DNA of 64,000 nt from the NCBI RefSeq assembly GCF_001546115.1, contig NZ_KQ955209.1, forward strand, positions 794,018-858,017, written 5' to 3'. How positions within the stretch are numbered: the stretch's first letter is position 1; each line of letters opens with the position of its first letter. This DNA comes from Paracoccus aminovorans (GTDB lineage: Bacteria > Pseudomonadota > Alphaproteobacteria > Rhodobacterales > Rhodobacteraceae). Of the stretch, positions 34,316 through 43,466 are shown piece by piece. Both the position numbers and the translations under genes were made by a program. The notes beneath the pieces are model-generated. The model had not been told where the DNA came from. It ran no database searches and saw nothing but the letters and a program-made list of their open reading frames with translations.

Positions 34316-35776
34316 ATGGGAGTCGCTTTTCGACCAACCCGTGCGTTGAGGGAACATGCCTATTTCGCGGGTGCGTGGCGTGGCTCGTCGGACGGGGCAA
34401 GCATCGCGGTCACCTGTCCCGCGACAGGGGCGCATATTGGGGAGGTGCCGCGGCTGACGCAAGAGGACACCGCCTTGGCCATCGAGGTCGCCGCGACGGC
34501 CTTCGTCGACTGGTCGGCCCGCACCGCCGCGCAGCGGGCGCAGGTGTTAAGGCGTTGGCACGCCCTGATCCTGCGCGAACGCGAGGCGTTGGCGCAGATC
34601 CTGACGCTTGAGCAGGGCAAGCCGCTGGCTGAATCCCGCGCCGAAATCGACATCAGCGCGGCCTATGTGGAATGGTTCGCCGAAGAAGGCAGGCGGGTTT
34701 ACGGTGACGTCATTCCGTCGCCGGTCGGCGGTCGCCAGACCATCGTGACGAAGCAACCCGTGGGCGTGACCTGTGCGATCACACCGTGGAATTTCCCGGC
34801 CTCGATGGTGACGCGCAAGCTGGCTCCGGCACTGGCGGCCGGCTGCACCATGCTGGTCAAGCCGGCCGAGCGTACGCCCTTCATCGCGCTGGCCCTGGCC
34901 GAACTGGCGGAAGAGGCGGGGATGCCACCGGGCGTGCTCAGCGTGCTGACCGGCAAGTCGCGCGAGATCGTCAAGGTCTTGACCGACAGCCCGGTGGTGC
35001 GCAAGCTGTCTTTCACCGGCTCGACCGCCGTGGGCAAGGATCTGATCCGGCAATGCGCTGACACCGTGAAGCGCATGTCGATGGAACTGGGTGGCAACGC
35101 GCCGATCATCGTCTTTGACGACGCCGATATCGAGGCGGCGCTGGACGGCCTGATGGCGCTGAAGTTCCGCAATGCCGGCCAGACCTGCGTCTGCGCCAAC
35201 CGTATCTTCGTGCAGCGGGGCATTTTCGAACAATTTGCCGAAGCGTTCGTGCAGCGGGTCCGGGCGCTGAAAATCGGTGCGGGGGATCAGCCAGGAGTCG
35301 AGATCGGGCCGCTGATCAACGCCGATGCCGCGCAGGACATGGGCCGGATCGTCGCCCGTGCGCTGGAGCAGGGCGCCGAACTGCTGACCGGTGGCGCGCC
35401 GAAACCGGACAGCGCCTTTTACCCGCCGACCGTGCTGGGCGGCGTGACCCCGTCGATGGATGTGGCGCGGGACGAGATCTTTGGTCCCATCGCGCCCCTG
35501 CTGGTCTTTGACGACGAGACCGAGGTCGTGGCGCAGGCCAATGACACGCCCTATGGGCTAGCGTCCTATCTTTATACCCGCGATCTGGCGCGGGCCTGGC
35601 GTGTGTCTGATGCGCTGCAATACGGCATGGTCGGCATCAACGAGGTGGCCATCTCGAACGAGGTCGCGCCTTTTGGCGGCGTCAAGGAATCGGGCTTCGG
35701 CCGCGAGGGATCGCGCTACGGCATCGAGGAATATCTCGACATCAAATATCGCTGCATGGGCGGGCTTTCAGCCTGA
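34316..35776 (+). CDS. aldehyde dehydrogenase, succinate-semialdehyde dehydrogenase (GabD) type; candidate sulfolactaldehyde dehydrogenase
   Basis: This 486-residue ALDH has Asn159 in TPWNFP, Glu257 in MELGGNAP, the catalytic Cys291 in GQTCVCANR, and the C-terminal GVKESGFGREGSRYGIEEY. Close GabD-like family members oxidise succinate semialdehyde. In sulfo-Entner-Doudoroff gene sets a GabD-like enzyme oxidises 3-sulfolactaldehyde to sulfolactate. Here it heads an operon with a sulfonate-type ABC transporter and a YihU-like sulfolactaldehyde reductase, which favours a sulfonated aldehyde. The gene starts right after GGAGGGACCG, a good ribosome site. Confidence 0.85.
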   Translation: MGVAFRPTRALREHAYFAGAWRGSSDGASIAVTCPATGAHIGEVPRLTQEDTALAIEVAATAFVDWSARTAAQRAQVLRRWHALILREREALAQILTLEQGKPLAESRAEIDISAAYVEWFAEEGRRVYGDVIPSPVGGRQTIVTKQPVGVTCAITPWNFPASMVTRKLAPALAAGCTMLVKPAERTPFIALALAELAEEAGMPPGVLSVLTGKSREIVKVLTDSPVVRKLSFTGSTAVGKDLIRQCADTVKRMSMELGGNAPIIVFDDADIEAALDGLMALKFRNAGQTCVCANRIFVQRGIFEQFAEAFVQRVRALKIGAGDQPGVEIGPLINADAAQDMGRIVARALEQGAELLTGGAPKPDSAFYPPTVLGGVTPSMDVARDEIFGPIAPLLVFDDETEVVAQANDTPYGLASYLYTRDLARAWRVSDALQYGMVGINEVAISNEVAPFGGVKESGFGREGSRYGIEEYLDIKYRCMGGLSA

Positions 35777-35816
35777 ACCCGGGCACGGGCACTCTTCAAG
35801 GGAGGGGGTAAGACGC

Positions 35817-36707
35817 ATGGCTACCGAAGCAAGCGCGGTCGGCTTGGACAGGAATCAGCGAACAGATGAGAAAGCCGTTTCCGCGTCCGTGGCCGGGCGT
35901 AAGCTGCCGGGCAGGAGCAAGTGGCGCAAGATGCTGGCGCGGCCGCCGGTCATCAGCGCGCTCTCGGTCGCCGCGGTCCTGCTGATCTGGTTCGCTGCGA
36001 CGAGCTGGTTCCAGCTGGCGCCCGCCGGACGGTTTCCCACGCCGCAGGAGTTCTGGTCGTCGCTGCGGCAAAGCCTGTTTGCCGGCTATGCCGGGGGAAC
36101 GCTGGTCGGGCATGTCTGGAACAGCCTGCGCCTTGTCGTGATCGGTTTTGCCTGCGCGTTCCTGACCGGCGTTCCGCTTGGGCTGCTCATGGGATCCAGC
36201 CGAACGGCTGAAGCGGTCATCAATCCGATCTTTTCGCTGATGCGTCCGATTCCGCCGCTGGCCTGGATTCCCCTGGCGATCCTGTGGCTGGGGCTGGGAA
36301 GTGCCGCCAAGGTGATGGTGATCTGGCTCGCCGCCTTCGTGCCCTCCGTCATCAACTCCTATACCGGCGTGCGCGGCATCGACAAATCGCTGATTGCGGC
36401 GGCACGGATGCTTGGCACCCCGAGGGGCAGGATGATCGGCGAGGTGATCGTTCCCGGCGCGCTGCCGTTGATCTTCACGGGTCTCAGGCTGTCGCTTCAG
36501 GCGGCATGGACCACGCTTGTCGCGGCCGAGATGGTTGGGGCTTTGACCGGGGTGGGCTTCGTCCTGAACGTCGCCCAGCAGGACATCTACCCGTCCATGA
36601 TCCTGGTAGGAATGCTGACGGTCGGCGTGCTTGGCTGGTCGACCACATGGGCACTGGCCGTCGTCGAGCGCAGGATGCTGGCGCGCTGGCCGCAGGGAAG
36701 GAGCTGA
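35817..36707 (+). CDS. NitT/TauT-type ABC transporter permease, copy 1a
   Basis: The ATG at 35817, after GGAGGGGG, gives 296 residues. A variable N-terminus of about 45 residues precedes a SsuC/TauC-like permease. The core reads PIPPLAWIPLAILWLG, followed by the EAA-type loop AAARMLGTPRGRMIGEV. A second, different permease follows at 36710, so the channel is probably a heterodimer, unlike the single-permease taurine and alkanesulfonate systems. It is highly similar to the 50240 product of the second transporter (shared ALTGVGFVLNVAQQDIYPSMI / GLGRVLNAAQQDLYPGMI region). Confidence 0.88.
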   Translation: MATEASAVGLDRNQRTDEKAVSASVAGRKLPGRSKWRKMLARPPVISALSVAAVLLIWFAATSWFQLAPAGRFPTPQEFWSSLRQSLFAGYAGGTLVGHVWNSLRLVVIGFACAFLTGVPLGLLMGSSRTAEAVINPIFSLMRPIPPLAWIPLAILWLGLGSAAKVMVIWLAAFVPSVINSYTGVRGIDKSLIAAARMLGTPRGRMIGEVIVPGALPLIFTGLRLSLQAAWTTLVAAEMVGALTGVGFVLNVAQQDIYPSMILVGMLTVGVLGWSTTWALAVVERRMLARWPQGRS

Positions 36708-36709
36708 AC

Positions 36710-37477
36710 ATGGCTTTGACGACCGGACGATCCTTGCTGCTGGCGACGCTCAGCCTGCTGTTATTTTGCACGATCTGGTTTCTGCTTCCGGCCACCGGTC
36801 TGGTATCTGAGCAGTTCCTGCCCAATCCGGTCGCGGTGCTGGAGCGCATCGTCACGTTGATCGGGGACCCGTTTGCCGGGGCCACCTTACCCACGCATCT
36901 GTCTTACAGCTTCGGACGCTTCTTCGGCGGCTTCCTGCTGGCGGCGCTGATCGGGGTGCCGCTGGGCCTGATGATGGGCTGGTTCCCGACGCTGGATGCG
37001 CTGGCGACTCCCTTGCTGGACGGCTTGCGCTTCATCGCGCCTATCGCCTGGGTGCCTTTTGCCGCGCTGTGGTTCGGCACCGGCGTCGGCGGGCCGATCA
37101 TGATCATCTTTGCGGGTGCGTTTCCGCCCTGCGTCATCAACGCCTATCAAGGGGCCAGGCACGTCGATGTCAGGCTGATCGAGGCCGCGCGGATGCTGGG
37201 AACCAGCAATATCCGGATGATTACCCAGGTGATCATGCCGGCCGCCATCCCCTCGATCATCGCGGGGCTGCGCATCTCGGCGGGGCTGGGCTGGCAGTCG
37301 TTGATCGGTGCCGAGCTCATCGTCGCTTCGACCGGCGTCGGCTTCATGATGGTCCAGGCGCAGGCGAACGTTGCGACATCAACCGTGGTCGCCGGGATGG
37401 TCGCCATCGGCGTCGTCGGCCTGCTGATCGATATTCTGCTTCGGCGGTTCGAGCGCGCCGTGACGCGCAACAGATAA
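36710..37477 (+). CDS. NitT/TauT-type ABC transporter permease, copy 1b
   Basis: The ATG at 36710, two bases after the previous stop and with GGAAGGAG upstream, gives 255 residues. The core includes FIAPIAWVPFAALWFGTG, GPIMIIFAGAFPPCVINAY and an EAA-like loop (EAARMLGTSNIRMIT). It is clearly a different subfamily from the 35817 permease and is nearly identical in pattern to the second transporter's 51016 product. The two dissimilar permeases most likely form the transmembrane pair of an importer for a C3-sulfonate. Confidence 0.88.
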   Translation: MALTTGRSLLLATLSLLLFCTIWFLLPATGLVSEQFLPNPVAVLERIVTLIGDPFAGATLPTHLSYSFGRFFGGFLLAALIGVPLGLMMGWFPTLDALATPLLDGLRFIAPIAWVPFAALWFGTGVGGPIMIIFAGAFPPCVINAYQGARHVDVRLIEAARMLGTSNIRMITQVIMPAAIPSIIAGLRISAGLGWQSLIGAELIVASTGVGFMMVQAQANVATSTVVAGMVAIGVVGLLIDILLRRFERAVTRNR

Positions 37478-37498
37478 ATGGCTCGGCAGGAGGATAAA

Positions 37499-38293
37499 AT
37501 GGGTTCCATTCGTTTCGAGAACAGCGGAAAGACCTACGGAAACGGCCCCGGTGCCTTTCTGGCGCTGGAAGGCGTCACGCTGGATGTCGCCGACAAGGAG
37601 TTCGTCGCCATCGTCGGTCCTTCGGGCTGCGGCAAGACGACCTGCTTGCGCATGGTGGCGGGATTTGAAAGCGTCACCTCCGGCCGTGTGCTGGTCAATG
37701 GCAAGGATGTCGTCGCTCCCGGGCCGGATAGGGCGGTCGTTTTCCAGCAGTTCGCGCTTTTCCCTTGGAAGACCGTCGAGGAGAACATCGAGTTCGGCCT
37801 GCGCAACAAGAATGTCCCGAAAGGTGAACGCAGGGATCTGGTGCAAGGCGCGCTGGCGCTGATGGGGCTGGAAAGCCACGCCTCCGCCTTTCCGCATCAG
37901 CTCTCAGGCGGGATGCAGCAGCGGGTGGCGATTGCCCGGGCCTATGTTCTCGACCCCGCGGTGCTACTGATGGACGAGCCGTTCGGGGCGCTGGATGCGC
38001 AGACCCGCGTCGTCATGCAGGAGGAGCTGGTGCGCCTGGCGCGGGTGCAGCCCCGCACGGTCCTGTTCATCACGCATGGCGTGGAGGAGGCCGTCTATCT
38101 GGCCGACCGCGTGGCGGTCATGACGCGGCGGCCGGGCCGGATCAAGGAAGTCATCGACGTGAAGTCCGTCCGCACAGGCGAGAAATGGGACGATCTCGAA
38201 CGGATCGAGGATGTCATGGACACCGAGTCCTTTGTCCATCTGCGCACACAGATCTGGAAGTCGCTTCGGGAAGAAAAGATTGCGGCCAACTAG
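37499..38293 (+). CDS. NitT/TauT-type ABC transporter ATP-binding protein, copy 1
   Basis: The ATG at 37499 (AGGAGG seven bases upstream) gives 264 residues; an in-frame ATG seven codons earlier is unsupported. Walker A is GPSGCGKTT, the signature is LSGGMQQRV, and Walker B is LLMDEPFGALDAQ. This is the TauB/SsuB type with a short C-terminal domain. The sequence parallels the 51826 ATPase almost residue for residue in the core. It energises the permease pair at 35817-37477. Confidence 0.92.
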   Translation: MGSIRFENSGKTYGNGPGAFLALEGVTLDVADKEFVAIVGPSGCGKTTCLRMVAGFESVTSGRVLVNGKDVVAPGPDRAVVFQQFALFPWKTVEENIEFGLRNKNVPKGERRDLVQGALALMGLESHASAFPHQLSGGMQQRVAIARAYVLDPAVLLMDEPFGALDAQTRVVMQEELVRLARVQPRTVLFITHGVEEAVYLADRVAVMTRRPGRIKEVIDVKSVRTGEKWDDLERIEDVMDTESFVHLRTQIWKSLREEKIAAN

Positions 38294-38346
38294 AACCGCA
38301 TATCAGGCGCCGGTTTCGGCCGGCTGGCATATCACGGGAGGAAGGA

Positions 38347-39405
38347 ATGTCTCGGAAATCTGGCCTGGCGGCCGCGGCCGTATTGGCTTTTGGCCTTGTT
38401 GCGTCCTTGCCCGGCGCGTCCCTGGCGGCGGACAAGATCACCGTCAGCTATCAGCCGGCGATGTATTGGGCGCTGCCGCTTTATTTCGCGTCGCAGAACG
38501 GCTGGTGGGGCGAGGTCGGGCTGGAGCCCGAGTTCGTCACCTTCCCTGCCGGCGCGCCGCAGATCGCGGCGGGATCGTCGGGCTCATGGGACGTGGGCAT
38601 CACCGGCGCGGTTCCCGCGGTCCTGGGCGCCTCGCGGTTCGATATCGAGACCATTGGCATTGCGAATGACGAATCCAGGACGAATGCGCTGGTCGTCGCG
38701 GGAGCCGGTGCGGATGCCATCATCGCCGATCCGACGCGGATCAAAGGCCAGCAGATCCTGCTGACGACCAACTCCACCGTCGATTTCACCGCCCGGAAAT
38801 GCCTCGAGAAGTTCGGCGTGAATTTTGGCGATGTCCGGTTCGTCAATCTTGGGCAAGCGCAGATCATCACGGCGATGTCGTCGGGAAATGGCACGGCCGC
38901 CGGGGTCTGGGCGCCCAATCTCTATACGCTCGAGGACAAGGTTCAGGCCAAGCTCCTGTGCAGCGGCGCGGATGCCGGAGCGATGGTGCCCAGCCTTTTG
39001 GTCGCAACCAAGAGCTATGCCGAGGCCGCGCCCGACAAGATCGACCGGTTCCTTGCCGTCTATCTGCGGGGTTGGTCATGGGCCAAGGCGCATCCCGACG
39101 AGGCCAAGACGCTCGCGATGGAATTCTACAAGAGCGGCGGGCTCGAGGTGACGCCAGAGGCGATGGACAAGGAGTTCGCGCTTCGCCCCGTTTTCCTCCT
39201 GGATGAGCAACTGGGCCTTATGGCGCGCTCAGATGGTGCCTCCGAGGTCGAGGGGTGGACGAACGAGATCGGCGCGTTCCTGAAAACCGTCGGCACGATC
39301 TCGGAACTGCCGAACAGCCAGGTCTATGTTACCGACCGGTTCCTGCGGGCCGTGGCCGGTGATGAAAAGCTGCGGGCCTTTGCGACCGAGTTCAACCAGA
39401 AATAG
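38347..39405 (+). CDS. NitT/TauT-type ABC transporter substrate-binding protein, copy 1
   Basis: The ATG at 38347 after GGAGGAAGG gives 352 residues with a signal peptide cleaved near ASLAA|DK. The mature part starts ITVSYQPAMYWALPLYFA, and the segment EPEFVTFPAGAPQIAAG is shared with the 52670 product of the second transporter. The family fold is that of taurine, aliphatic-sulfonate and nitrate binders. It ends the four-gene transporter set, and a YihU-like dehydrogenase follows 77 bases downstream. A sulfonate ligand is likely from context; which one is unknown. Confidence 0.87.
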   Translation: MSRKSGLAAAAVLAFGLVASLPGASLAADKITVSYQPAMYWALPLYFASQNGWWGEVGLEPEFVTFPAGAPQIAAGSSGSWDVGITGAVPAVLGASRFDIETIGIANDESRTNALVVAGAGADAIIADPTRIKGQQILLTTNSTVDFTARKCLEKFGVNFGDVRFVNLGQAQIITAMSSGNGTAAGVWAPNLYTLEDKVQAKLLCSGADAGAMVPSLLVATKSYAEAAPDKIDRFLAVYLRGWSWAKAHPDEAKTLAMEFYKSGGLEVTPEAMDKEFALRPVFLLDEQLGLMARSDGASEVEGWTNEIGAFLKTVGTISELPNSQVYVTDRFLRAVAGDEKLRAFATEFNQK

Positions 39406-39482
39406 GCCGATCTGCGGGCCGCATCATAACAAGGGACCGTTTGCCGCCGTGCCGGTGACGGTCCGACCAGAAGGAGGAAGGA

Positions 39483-40382
39483 ATGGCCAGCATCGGATTC
39501 ATCGGCCTTGGGCGCATGGGACATGCCATGTCGCGCAAGCTTCTCGAGGCCGGGCACGAGGTATGGGTTTTCGACATCAACCCGGCGGCGGTCAAGAGCA
39601 TCGCCGAGCATGGCGGACATGCGGCAGCGAGCGCGGCAGAGGCGGCCGGCAATCGCGATTTCGTCGTGACGATGCTGCCGAACGGCCCCGATGTCGAGGA
39701 AACCCTGTTCGGCGCGCCCGGCGTGGCGCGCGCCATGTCGAAGGGCACGCTCTATATCGACATGAGCACCATTGCGCCGGATGCGACGGATCGGATTGCC
39801 GCGCGCCTTGCGGAGATGGGCATCCGCATGGTCGACGCGCCGGTCGGCGGCACATCGGAATTTGCCGAGCGCGGGCAATTGCTGATCCTGGCCGGCGGCG
39901 CAGCGCAGGACGTCGAGGCGGCGCAGCCGGTCTTTGACGCCGTGGGCCGCGAAACCATCCATTGCGGCGCGAGCGGGGCGGGAACCCGGACGAAGCTGGT
40001 CAACAACTACATGTCCACCGCGCTGAACACGCTGACTGCCGAAGCGCTGGTCTTTGCAGAAGCGGCGGGGCTGGATGTCATGCGCACGGTCAAGGTGCTG
40101 GCCGGGACCACGGCGGGCAAGGGCTTCCTGACCGGCGCCTATGACCGCAAGATCTTCAGCGGCGACATCTCGCCCGAGTTCGGCCTGGCGCTGGCGTCCA
40201 AGGACCTGAACCTCGCCCTTGCCTATGCTGCCGGCCTCAACGTCCCGCTGGGGGTCGGCGCGGCGGCATCGCAGGTCTATGCGATGTCGCGGGCGGACGG
40301 GTTCGGGCCGAATGACTGGTCGGCAGTTCTCGAAACCTTGCGGCTCAAGGCCGCGCTGCCCGGCAGGTCTTTCGGCGGCTAG
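39483..40382 (+). CDS. 3-hydroxyisobutyrate dehydrogenase-family reductase, YihU-like (candidate sulfolactaldehyde reductase)
   Basis: This 299-residue beta-hydroxyacid dehydrogenase has GLGRMG at 8-13, the MLPNG segment at 64-68, catalytic Lys171 and NNYMS at 174-178. As I recall E. coli YihU, which converts 3-sulfolactaldehyde to DHPS, the two align without gaps over the first 180 residues, including IDMSTI and Asn174/Ser178. YihU's sulfonate-contacting Arg123, however, is Gly123 here. The enzyme probably interconverts DHPS and sulfolactaldehyde, or a related hydroxy acid such as glycerate/tartronate semialdehyde. It fits beside the aldehyde dehydrogenase at 34316. Confidence 0.85.
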   Translation: MASIGFIGLGRMGHAMSRKLLEAGHEVWVFDINPAAVKSIAEHGGHAAASAAEAAGNRDFVVTMLPNGPDVEETLFGAPGVARAMSKGTLYIDMSTIAPDATDRIAARLAEMGIRMVDAPVGGTSEFAERGQLLILAGGAAQDVEAAQPVFDAVGRETIHCGASGAGTRTKLVNNYMSTALNTLTAEALVFAEAAGLDVMRTVKVLAGTTAGKGFLTGAYDRKIFSGDISPEFGLALASKDLNLALAYAAGLNVPLGVGAAASQVYAMSRADGFGPNDWSAVLETLRLKAALPGRSFGG

Positions 40383-40402
40383 GTCGCGGCTGGAACTGTG
40401 AC

Positions 40403-40438
40403 AAGCACCGCGGCGTCCTGGGATGCCGCGGTGCTTTT
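40403..40438. terminator. intrinsic terminator between convergent operons
   Basis: A perfect 12-base stem (AAGCACCGCGGC with GCCGCGGTGCTT, 10-base loop) is followed by a short T-run. It separates the plus-strand YihU-like gene from the minus-strand ComC-like gene. Confidence 0.85.
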
Positions 40439-40453
40439 GCATTGCGCCTGGAA

Positions 40454-41440
40454 TTACGCGATGTGCGAAAGCAGCGCCTCGGGCAGGTCGATGCCTTCTG
40501 TCACAGCCTTCTGGCGCTGGGCGATGCGGCGCGAGCCGGGGATGCGGGCATTTTGCTGCGCCTCGATGGCGGCGGCCAGATGCTCGACATGGCTCAGCGT
40601 GCCGGGACCGCCCAGGATCCGGGGATCTAGGGCGATGAGCAACTGCCCCGTCGCCGGCGGCCCGCCCTGGTCGTCCAGGAAGGACGAGGCATCGGCGGCG
40701 TATTGCGCGCCGGTCAGCCCGGCGGCCAGCAGTTCGACCATCAGCGCCAGCGCCGTGCCCTTGGCGTCGCCGAGCGGCAACATGGTCCCCGCCAGTGCCG
40801 CCACCGGATCGGTGGTCGGCCTGCCCTCGGCATCGAGCGCCCAGCCCTCGGGGATCGGCGTGCCCTTTTGCTTGGCTGCCATGATGTTGCCGCGCGCGAC
40901 CTTGGACAGCGACATGTCGATGACGATCGGCGCGCCCTGCGGGCGCGGGCAGGCGAAGGCGATGGGATTGGTGCCGAACAGCGCGGCGGTGCCACCCCAG
41001 GGCGCGATGGCCGCGGGCGTATTGGCGAACAGCAGGGCGGCCAGCCCTTGTTCGGCCAGCCGCTCGACCACGAGACCCACTGCGCCGCAATGGTGCGACC
41101 GATGGATCGAGGCGGCGGCGATGCCCATTTCCCGCGCGATGGCGGGAAGCTGCTCGACCGCCAGGTCGAGCGCCGGATAGGCAAAGCCATGCGCGGCGTC
41201 GATGCGCAGGACCGCGGGTGCGACGCGCTTGGCCACCGGAACGGCAACGGGGTCGATCTTGCCGCTGCGCACCTGCGACAAGTAGCTCGGCAAGCGCGAC
41301 AGCCCGTGGCCTTTCAGCCCGTCGGCCTCGGCCCCGACCAGGGCCCGCGCCACGGCCCGCGCCGATGGCTCGGCGATGCCCTCGTCCCGGAGGGCGGCGG
41401 CGACAGCGGCCTGCGCCTGTGTGATGGATGCTTTCGTCAT
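40454..41440 (-). CDS. comC: malate/lactate dehydrogenase-family oxidoreductase, ComC-like (R)-sulfolactate dehydrogenase
   Basis: This 328-residue member of the Ldh_2 (type 2 malate/L-lactate/sulfolactate dehydrogenase) family has DGLKGHGLSRLPSYL with the conserved His and Arg, HRSHHCGAVGLVV, and NPIAFACPRPQGAPIVIDMS for NAD binding. In Chromohalobacter the pair ComC and SlcC interconvert sulfolactate enantiomers through sulfopyruvate. Its start overlaps the SlcC-like stop (ATGA), and both lie downstream of a TctC-like gene on the minus strand. The ComC role is inferred from this pairing and from suyAB in the island. Confidence 0.82.
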   Translation of the reverse strand: MTKASITQAQAAVAAALRDEGIAEPSARAVARALVGAEADGLKGHGLSRLPSYLSQVRSGKIDPVAVPVAKRVAPAVLRIDAAHGFAYPALDLAVEQLPAIAREMGIAAASIHRSHHCGAVGLVVERLAEQGLAALLFANTPAAIAPWGGTAALFGTNPIAFACPRPQGAPIVIDMSLSKVARGNIMAAKQKGTPIPEGWALDAEGRPTTDPVAALAGTMLPLGDAKGTALALMVELLAAGLTGAQYAADASSFLDDQGGPPATGQLLIALDPRILGGPGTLSHVEHLAAAIEAQQNARIPGSRRIAQRQKAVTEGIDLPEALLSHIA

Positions 41441-42378
41441 GCCTGTTCGCGCTCCAGATGGTCCAGGACGTTCCTGACCGTCAGCCAGGACACGCGGTCG
41501 TTCGATTCCACAGTCACCCCGGCGATATGCGGGGTCAGCACCAGGTTGGGCACATCGGCGAAGGCGGCGCCCGCCGCGGCGTCCAGCGGCTCGGTCTCGA
41601 ACACGTCCAGCGCGGCACCGCCCAGCGTGCCGGCTTTCAGCGCAGCGACGACGGCAGCTTCGTCCACCACGCCGCCGCGTGCCGCATTGATCAGGATCGC
41701 ATCGTCGCGCATGCGGGCGATGGCGGCCGCGTCGATCATCCGGCGGGTGTCGGCGGTCAGCGGCACGTGCAGCGAGATGACGTCCGAACCGGCCAGCAAC
41801 TCGTCCAGCAACATCGGCGTGACCTTGCCCCAGGATTGGGCCCAGGCCGGGCTGTCGGGTGCCAGGAAGGGATCATAGGCCGCGACCTTCATGCCAAGCG
41901 CCACCGCGCGCCGGGCGGCCGCCCGCGCGATGCTGCCAAAGCCGATCAGGCCCAGCACCTTGCCCGAGATCTCGCGCCCGGTCAGGCGGTTGCGCGGCCA
42001 TGCCCCGGCGACCAGATCGGCATTCGCGCGATAGGCTCCGCGCAACAGCAGCATGGCGGTGCCGATGACATATTCCGCCACCGAATCGTCGTTCGCCCCC
42101 ATGGCGGGACAGACCGCGATGCCGCGTGCCTTGCAAGCCTCCATGTCGATATTGTCCAGGCCGACGCCGAGACGGCCGACGACACGCAGGTTCGGGGCCA
42201 TGTCCAGCAGGGCCGGGCGGACCTGCGTGCGGTTGCGCACGATCAACGCGCGGGCGTCGGCCAGAAGGGGCGCCAGCGCCTCGGGCCTGTCGACCAGCGA
42301 GGGATCATACACCACCTCGCGCCCGGCAAGCCCTTCGCGGACGGCGACCTCGTCCATGAATTCGGTAATGATTATCAT
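41437..42378 (-). CDS. slcC: D-2-hydroxyacid dehydrogenase family, SlcC-like (S)-sulfolactate dehydrogenase
   Basis: The ATG at 42378 gives 313 residues. The NAD motif GLIGFGSIARAAARRA and the catalytic Arg (NAARGGVVDE), Glu (DVFETEPL) and His (LTPHIAG) of the family are all present. SlcC oxidises (S)-sulfolactate to sulfopyruvate, which ComC then reduces to the (R) form needed by SuyAB. It lies between the TctC-like gene and the ComC-like gene, overlapping the latter by four bases, so the three form an operon. Other 2-hydroxyacid substrates are possible on sequence alone; context favours sulfolactate. Confidence 0.83.
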   Translation of the reverse strand: MIIITEFMDEVAVREGLAGREVVYDPSLVDRPEALAPLLADARALIVRNRTQVRPALLDMAPNLRVVGRLGVGLDNIDMEACKARGIAVCPAMGANDDSVAEYVIGTAMLLLRGAYRANADLVAGAWPRNRLTGREISGKVLGLIGFGSIARAAARRAVALGMKVAAYDPFLAPDSPAWAQSWGKVTPMLLDELLAGSDVISLHVPLTADTRRMIDAAAIARMRDDAILINAARGGVVDEAAVVAALKAGTLGGAALDVFETEPLDAAAGAAFADVPNLVLTPHIAGVTVESNDRVSWLTVRNVLDHLEREQA

Positions 42379-42433
42379 CTTGGCTCTTTCACAGCTGCAT
42401 GGGATGTCGGGCGGCCTGCGCCGCCCGGTCGCA

Positions 42434-43399
42434 TCACTCGGCTTTTCCGCCCAGGGCTTGCTGCCAGGTCTTGATCTCGGCCTGGAACTTGGCGTCGTGG
42501 GCGGCGGGGCTTCGCTGGTCCGCGGGGAAGGTCGAGGTGCCCACGGCGGCAAAGCGGTCCAGGATCTTCTGGTCATCCAGCGCGACCTGCAACGCCGCGT
42601 TCAGCTTGTCGACGACTTGGGGCGGCGTGCCGACGGGGGCGTAAAGCCCATGCCAGATGGTGAAGTCGAACCCGTCCAGCCCCAGTTCCTGCAAGGTGGG
42701 CAGATCCTTCAGTGCCTCCATCCGGTCGGCCGAGGTGACGGCATGGCCCTTGACCGTGCCGCCTTCGAGCTGCGGAATCGAGGTGGTGGACTGGTCGCAC
42801 ATCACATCAATGGCGCCGGCCATCAGGTCGTTCATGGCCGGGCCGGTGCCCTGGTAGGCCGCCAGCGTGAACTTGGTGTCCATCGCTTTTTGCAGCAGCA
42901 CCGCGCAGAGATGCGAGTTCGAGCCGACGCCGGCATGGCCGACGGAGATTTCCTCGCCGCTTTCCTTCATCTTCTGGATCAGCGTGGCGGCGTCCGGGGC
43001 GTCGAAATCCTTGCGGGTCAGCAGCACCATCGGCCCCTGATTGATCAGCCCGATCGGCGCGAAAGCCGTCGCGGTGTCATAGGTCAGGTTGGGGTAAAGC
43101 GTGGCCCCTGCCGCCAGCGAGACATGCGCGATCAGCAGCGTATAGCCGTCCGGGTCGGAGCGGGCTACACGGGCCGCGCCCAGCGTGCCGCCGGCACCGC
43201 CCACGCTTTCGACCACGAGTTGCTGGCCCAGCGTCCCCGACATCGACTGGCCGACAAGGCGCGCGATGGCGTCGCTGGGACCCCCCGCGGCAAAGGGCAC
43301 GACCAGGTTGACGGGACGCTCCGGATAGTCTTGCGCCGTCGCGATTCCCGCTGTCAGCGTCGCGGCGGCCGTGGCGATGACTCGCAGAAAATACTGCAT
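42434..43399 (-). CDS. TTT-family periplasmic binding protein (TctC-like, Bug family)
   Basis: This 321-residue Bug/TctC protein has a signal peptide (residues 1-22, cleavage near TAQD). The mature start reads YPERPVNLVVPFAAGGPSD, the hallmark of the family, and VGHAGVGSNSHL forms part of the ligand site. It is divergent from tctB/tctA across an operator-rich region. Together the three genes encode a tripartite tricarboxylate-type transporter. In known sulfolactate gene clusters such a system takes up sulfolactate; the genes sit beside slcC/comC here, which supports that substrate. Confidence 0.9.
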   Translation of the reverse strand: MQYFLRVIATAAATLTAGIATAQDYPERPVNLVVPFAAGGPSDAIARLVGQSMSGTLGQQLVVESVGGAGGTLGAARVARSDPDGYTLLIAHVSLAAGATLYPNLTYDTATAFAPIGLINQGPMVLLTRKDFDAPDAATLIQKMKESGEEISVGHAGVGSNSHLCAVLLQKAMDTKFTLAAYQGTGPAMNDLMAGAIDVMCDQSTTSIPQLEGGTVKGHAVTSADRMEALKDLPTLQELGLDGFDFTIWHGLYAPVGTPPQVVDKLNAALQVALDDQKILDRFAAVGTSTFPADQRSPAAHDAKFQAEIKTWQQALGGKAE

Positions 43400-43466
43400 G
43401 AATACTCCTCCCTTGTTGTTGCGCCGCTCTTCCCCCGGGGGCAGCGACGCGTGTATGTCGCCTTGC

